A stretch of 64,000 nucleotides of DNA from Stomoxys calcitrans (Eukaryota; Arthropoda; Insecta; Diptera; Muscidae), in contig NC_081554.1 of NCBI RefSeq assembly GCF_963082655.1, positions 41,004,354 through 41,068,353 on the forward strand, read 5' to 3'. The notes under the pieces are model-generated. The model did not search any database and had not been told where the DNA came from. It saw only the letters and a list, made by a program, of their open reading frames with translations. Both the position numbers and the translations under genes were made by a program. Of the stretch, positions 60,401 to 64,000 are shown piece after piece (the stretch's first letter is position 1; every line of letters begins with the position of its first letter).

Positions 60401-60957
60401 GTATTGAAGATTATGGCAAAAAATTCGGATTAGTGCAACTCCTATGTTTTTTCTTCAAAAAACAAGCTCAAAATCGCATAATTAATATCCGAAAAATGCT
60501 AAAATGATCAAGTTGAGTTTAAAATTGCTGTAACTTTTTTTCAAGGAATCAGATAAGAGAATTGCTTCAAAATAGCATAATTCGTTCCAAAAAATTAAAA
60601 AAAAAAACAACGCGAATTTACAATTGTTACAGCAATTGCAAATTCACGTTGTTTTTTTCCATAGTTTTGCAAACTTTAGACACCGTTGGATTTGTGAGGA
60701 AAATTGGTTTCCGTAGTGGCGCTGGATGAAGCAATACTGTAAAGGTTTCTGTAAAAAACATCGCAAAAAAAAACAATTTTTGTTGGGCGTAAAATTGAAG
60801 GTCGTTTTCAAGGCCAAAAACGCTGTAACTCCTTAATTTTTTGGAGTTTTGAAAATTTTCCAGCATTCCGCAGTACGAAATTTGAAGAAGATTCATACAA
60901 TAACCAGAAACACTTAAAAATTCACATTTTATATTTTTTGAATTTTTTTAGCAAAGG
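45400..60957 (-). repeat. Satellite array 2 (~20 monomers of ~699 bp)
   Basis: Head-to-tail monomers. The word 'gcaactcctatgttttttct' recurs at 45941, 46623, 47037, 47710, 50055, 50740, 51424, 52097, 52796, 53495, 54194, 54884, 55583, 56261, 56945, 57644, 58343, 59041 and 59740. Spacings are 673-699 bp except 414 (a deletion) and 2345 (one monomer plus the 48039 insertion). Monomers look about 97-99% alike. Each contains two related ~190-bp segments (words 'gctggatgaagccatactg' and 'gctggacgaagcaatactc'). Open frames on both strands are by-products. The last two units (59.9-60.95 kb) are diverged, as array edges usually are. Confidence 0.97.
48039..49689 (+). mobile_element. Complete Helentron-like element inserted in satellite array 2
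   Basis: Because the target monomer is known, the ends are exact: from 'ataccctccacaataagatg' to 'ccgaacttagcacgctttta' plus 'cttg'. The target is a run of six T (cacag-tttttt-agacacc); five T lie left and three right, consistent with insertion between T residues. Inside are a (gtcc/gtct)n tract at 48172-48220 and about seven units of 152-156 bp. The 3' hairpin TTCGGCTCGGCCGAA lies about 20 bp from the end. Confidence 0.8.
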
Positions 60958-61245
60958 GATGAATTATTTTTTAGTTTTTGGGATGAATTATGTGATTTTA
61001 TTTTTTCGGATATTAATTATGCGATTTTGAGCTTGTTTTTTGAAGAAAAAACATAGGAGTTGCATTAAACCGAATTTCTTGCCGTTGTCATCAATACTGT
61101 ATACTCAACTCAAAAAATTTTTTTGCAAAAAAAATTAAAAAAAAAAAATAAATGTGAAATTTTAAGTAATTTTGTTAATTTTTCGAATCTTCTTCGAATT
61201 TCGAATTGCGGAATGCTGGAAAATTTTCGAAATTCGAAAAAATTA
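60958..61245. repeat. Orientation switch between array 2 and the inverted arm
   Basis: Up to about 60957 satellite sequence is in array 2 orientation; from about 61007 ('ggatattaattatgcgattt') it is in array 1 orientation. The ~50 bp between ('ttttttagtttttgggatga') are not typical of either. Confidence 0.7.
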
Positions 61246-62541
61246 AGGAGTTACAGCGTTTTTGGTCTTGAAAACGACCTTGAATTTTTACGCCCAAAAA
61301 AAATTGGTTTTAGCAATGTTTTTCACAGAAAACTTTACAGTATGGCTTCATCCAGCACCTCTACGGAGAGAGTTTTTCCTCACGAATCCAACGTTGTTTA
61401 AAAAACTGTGAAGATTGCAAAACTAATGAAGTTACAGAACTTGCAAACTCACGTTGGTTTTTTTGTATTTTCTGGATATGAATTATGCGTTTTTGACGCA
61501 ATACTGTATAGTTTTTAAGGAAACTGAAAAGAGTATTGCTTCGTCCAGCACCATTACGGGAAGAAAAACATAGGAGTTGCACTAATCCGAATTTTTTGCC
61601 ATAATCTTCAATACTGTATACTCAACTCGAAAAATTTTTTCGCATCAAAAATTGCAAATTTTCATAAGGGGTTAGCCTTTGCTAAAAAATTCAAAAAAAA
61701 TAAAATGTGAATTTTTAAGTAATTCTGTTTATTGTACGAATCTTCTTCGAATTTCAAACTGCGGAATGCTGGAAAATTTTTGAAATTCAAAAAAATGAAG
61801 GAATTACAGCGCTTTTGGCTTTGAAAACGATCTTGAATTTTTCCGGCCAAAAAAATTGCTTTTGTCGATGGTTTTCACAGAAATCTTTACAGTACTGCTT
61901 CATCCAGCACAACTACTGAAAGCGACTTTCCTCACAAATCCAACGGTGTCTAAAGTTTGCAAAACTATGGAAAAAAGCAATGTTGTTTTTTTTTTTGTTG
62001 AATTTTTTGGAACGAATTATGCGATTTTGAAGCAATACTCTTATCTGATTCCTTGATAACTTTAGAGTATTGCTTCAAAATCGCATAATTCATTCCAAAA
62101 AATTCCAAAAGAAAAACAACGTGAATTTGCAATTGCTGTAACTTCCAACGTCCTGGGATATTTCTCGTCAGAGCTATAGACTACCAGAAGCACATTCAAA
62201 GAAAACTGGAATCTGTGAGTGTATCTCTGTCCTTTTTTTACATCCTACATACATTAGCTTTATTTGGTGACTTTTTGTATACCTTCGGCCTTACTCCCAA
62301 AATGGAGCCTTAATTGAGCTCCAACATCAATTCGGTCCGATTCGGTTTAAAAATCTTATATAGCTTGATAACTTTAACTGTTAAACTTAAAATCCCCCAT
62401 GAAATACACATGTATATTGTGTTGTACTAAACGCTTTATTGTTTTTTGTTTTTCTTAAAAAAAAATAAGTTTTTAGCGCGTGCGTTAAATTTAGTTTAAT
62501 ACTTAATTCTTCTTAAAAGTTATTCATTAAAACAGTTTTAA

Positions 62542-62744
62542 TTAATTCATTATATAACGAATGAATAAAACTACTGGTATCAGCAGCATAGACAATGCAA
62601 GGGCTGGACTTGAATTGCATTTTGGTTCCGTACATATTTCACAAACAACATTTCGTGTGCCCTCTGGAATGATGACATCACTACAAGCGGCGATGGTGTC
62701 TGATTTTACTGAGCAGCCTTTTTGTTTTTTGGTGACATCACCAT
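62542..62744 (-). CDS. Gene D: inverted copy of Ly6 gene C exon 3 (partial gene)
   Basis: On the minus strand it repeats gene C exon 3 (DGDVTKKQKGC to the C-terminal MN, stop at 62542-62544) with no base difference that I can see. The acceptor AG is intact but the pyrimidine tract is about five bases shorter (ttttcttttgcag preceded by fewer T/C). The poly(A) signal is at 62435-62440 on the minus strand. Exons 1 and 2, if present, lie beyond the right edge. It is either a true inverted paralogue with an intact coding end, or the same locus assembled twice. Confidence 0.75.
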
Positions 62745-63054
62745 CTGCAAAAGAAAAAAAGGCGGTTAATTAATGATAATTTAAGAATGAAAAATATATC
62801 ATTATATTGTAATAAAAATATAAATAAAATATCATTTTATTTGGTCTTGTAGTTCATTACAGTAACCGGCAGTTCACTTCAGCTCACTGAACTAGTTCGT
62901 TCAGTTAACACTTTCACGTAAACGTTATTTGTTTTTAGAAAGAAAGCGGCCAATGGATTTTCATTCTGGACTATTGAACGCAATTAAGTCTATATATTAT
63001 TTTAATACTAGCCGAACCTGGCCCGCTCCGCTGCGCCTTCTTCAAGTCTGTAAT

Positions 63055-63335
63055 ATCTTTTTAGGGTGGGGACACTTAGCCCTGAATGCGGATATCGGAT
63101 TCGTACCATTATAACCTATGACGCTGAACGCGTTCCAATCCTAGCGAGAACACCGGAAAAAGCTGTGGTTGGCGACATTTGCGAGGTACAATGCCATGCA
63201 TGATCATTTAAAAAATTCCCCCTAAGCGGTGTCGCACTGCGAGACGGACTCGGCTATAAAAAAAGGTCTCTTATCATTGAGTTTAAACTTGAATCGGAAA
63301 GCACTCATTGATGTGTGAGAAGTTTGCCCCTGCTC
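63055..63335 (+). mobile_element. tRNA-derived SINE remnant (right arm)
   Basis: Inverted counterpart of 43650-43930. 'cgctgaacgcgttccaatcc' contains the B-box region. It ends '...attgatgtgtgagaagtttg'. Confidence 0.6.
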
Positions 63336-64000
63336 GATTCCTGGTGTGTTTAGAAATGATTGTTTTTTACTCTCAAATACCTTTCATTTGAGTCCCATAT
63401 TGTCATAACGGGTCAAATAACTCATTTGACATATATTTATGAGGAAAAGCGGCACTTTGACTTGAACGCAAATTTTAGTGTCATATTCGTAATCTACTCC
63501 CACATACCTTTCATTTGAGTCCCATTTAGCCATGCTCTGCTAATATGCCCATTTGGGGGTATTCGGGGGTGGGCGACCTCCCATTACTCGGACCTAATGT
63601 CTTATGCCATATTTGTAATCTACTGCCTAATACTTTTCATTTGAGTCCCATATTGACATGAACTTCGAATATATCCGTTTAGAGGAGTTTTGGGGTTGGG
63701 AGGACCCGCTGAGTACTTGGACCCAAATTTTAATACCATAATCGTTTTCTGGTCTCCAATACCTTTGATACCCTTATTGTGCCCATCGGACAACTTTCGG
63801 GTATGGGTGGCGTTTTTGAGTAAGGGGGAGGGTTTCGCCTCCACCCGATATCTAAAAATTATATAGCCTATGTTTCCTTCCAGACCAAACTACATAATAT
63901 GCGAACATTTCGAGAAAATCGGTTCTGCCGTTTTTCAGTCTTCAGCGCCACCTAGACTTGAATGCAAACTTTAATGTCATATTCGTAATCTACTCCCTAA

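Larger units (their letters stand above)
61246..64000 (-). repeat. Right arm of large inverted repeat (counterpart of ~42.77-45.74 kb)
   Basis: Reverse complement of the gene C 3' region: satellite edge, gene flank, exon 3, distal intron 2, SINE and the 'ctcaaatgaaaggtat' repeat, in order. From about 61.25 to 63.0 kb it looks about 98-99% identical; beyond the SINE it is clearly lower. The arm continues past the window end. Confidence 0.88.

Noticed and set aside
45400..60957. CRISPR-like regular repeat array
   Set aside because: The unit is ~699 bp with no short repeat/unique spacer structure, in a eukaryotic genome. It is a satellite.
62561..62773. 70-codon + strand ORF at 62561 and its twin on the minus strand at 44428
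   Set aside because: Antisense to Ly6 exon 3 in both arms; the sense frame has the conserved cysteines and splice site.

Overview
This is eukaryotic, AT-rich, repeat-dominated DNA from an insect, most likely a calyptrate (muscid-type) fly. The evidence is small genes with canonical GT-AG introns, tRNA-derived SINE remnants, mariner-type transposons, RTE/craniofacial-development-like LINE remnants, and a very abundant dispersed repeat ending in TTCGGCCGGGCCGAA plus 'tatacccWccacc'. I recall that repeat as typical of muscoid fly genomes; the species is inference. There are no bacterial genes, operons or CRISPR arrays.

Genes. The only convincing host genes are a tandem cluster of Ly6/uPAR (three-finger) proteins on the + strand, all with the same plan: exon 1 = signal peptide, exon 2 = Cys 1-5, exon 3 = Cys 6-10 plus a GPI-anchor-like hydrophobic tail, with both introns in phase 1. 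Gene A (exons 2-3 at 1741-2103 and 2163-2371) lacks its first exon in this window. Gene B is at 7441-7492, 11902-12303 and 13095-13300. Gene C is at 30648-30699, 41023-41142 and 44245-44447. Genes A and B carry a Thr/Ser-rich mucin-like insertion of about 90-100 residues between Cys4 and Cys5; gene C has the compact form. Genes B and C share a near-identical block about 150-190 bp upstream of their ATGs, a candidate promoter element. A further copy of gene C exon 3 lies on the minus strand at 62542-62744.

Repeats by region. 1-1740: LINE 3' end and a MITE nested in a Helentron-like element. 2779-6330: Helentron-like element, SINEs, satellite remnant, LINE endonuclease remnant. 7770-11750: Helentron-like elements filling gene B intron 1. 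13640-15236: second minisatellite-bearing family. 15237-18800: array 1 of a ~690-bp satellite (+ orientation). 19375-21087: two rosa-like (DD41D) mariner derivatives, one converted to a fold-back. 22167-30055: Helentron-like elements, satellite remnants and MITEs. 31043-37840: family-2 elements, satellite remnants and three large (TA)n tracts, one organised as a 56-bp inverted repeat. 38067-43930: Helentron-like, SINE and MITE insertions in the introns of gene C. 45400-60960: array 2, about 20 monomers of ~699 bp in the opposite orientation to array 1, interrupted by a complete 1651-bp Helentron-like element. 60960-64000: an inverted copy of the sequence at ~42.77-45.74 kb, so the right end is one arm of a large palindrome whose spacer is satellite array 2.

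How it fits together. The genes encode small secreted, probably GPI-anchored, cell-surface proteins. Their exons are tiny islands in introns expanded by repeats (gene C intron 1 is about 10.3 kb, whereas gene A intron 2 is 59 bp). The most unusual points are the mucin-like insertion inside a Ly6 domain, the shared upstream block, and the inverted duplication of a gene C 3' end around a homogenised satellite. All calls were made by reading the sequence; no searches were run.
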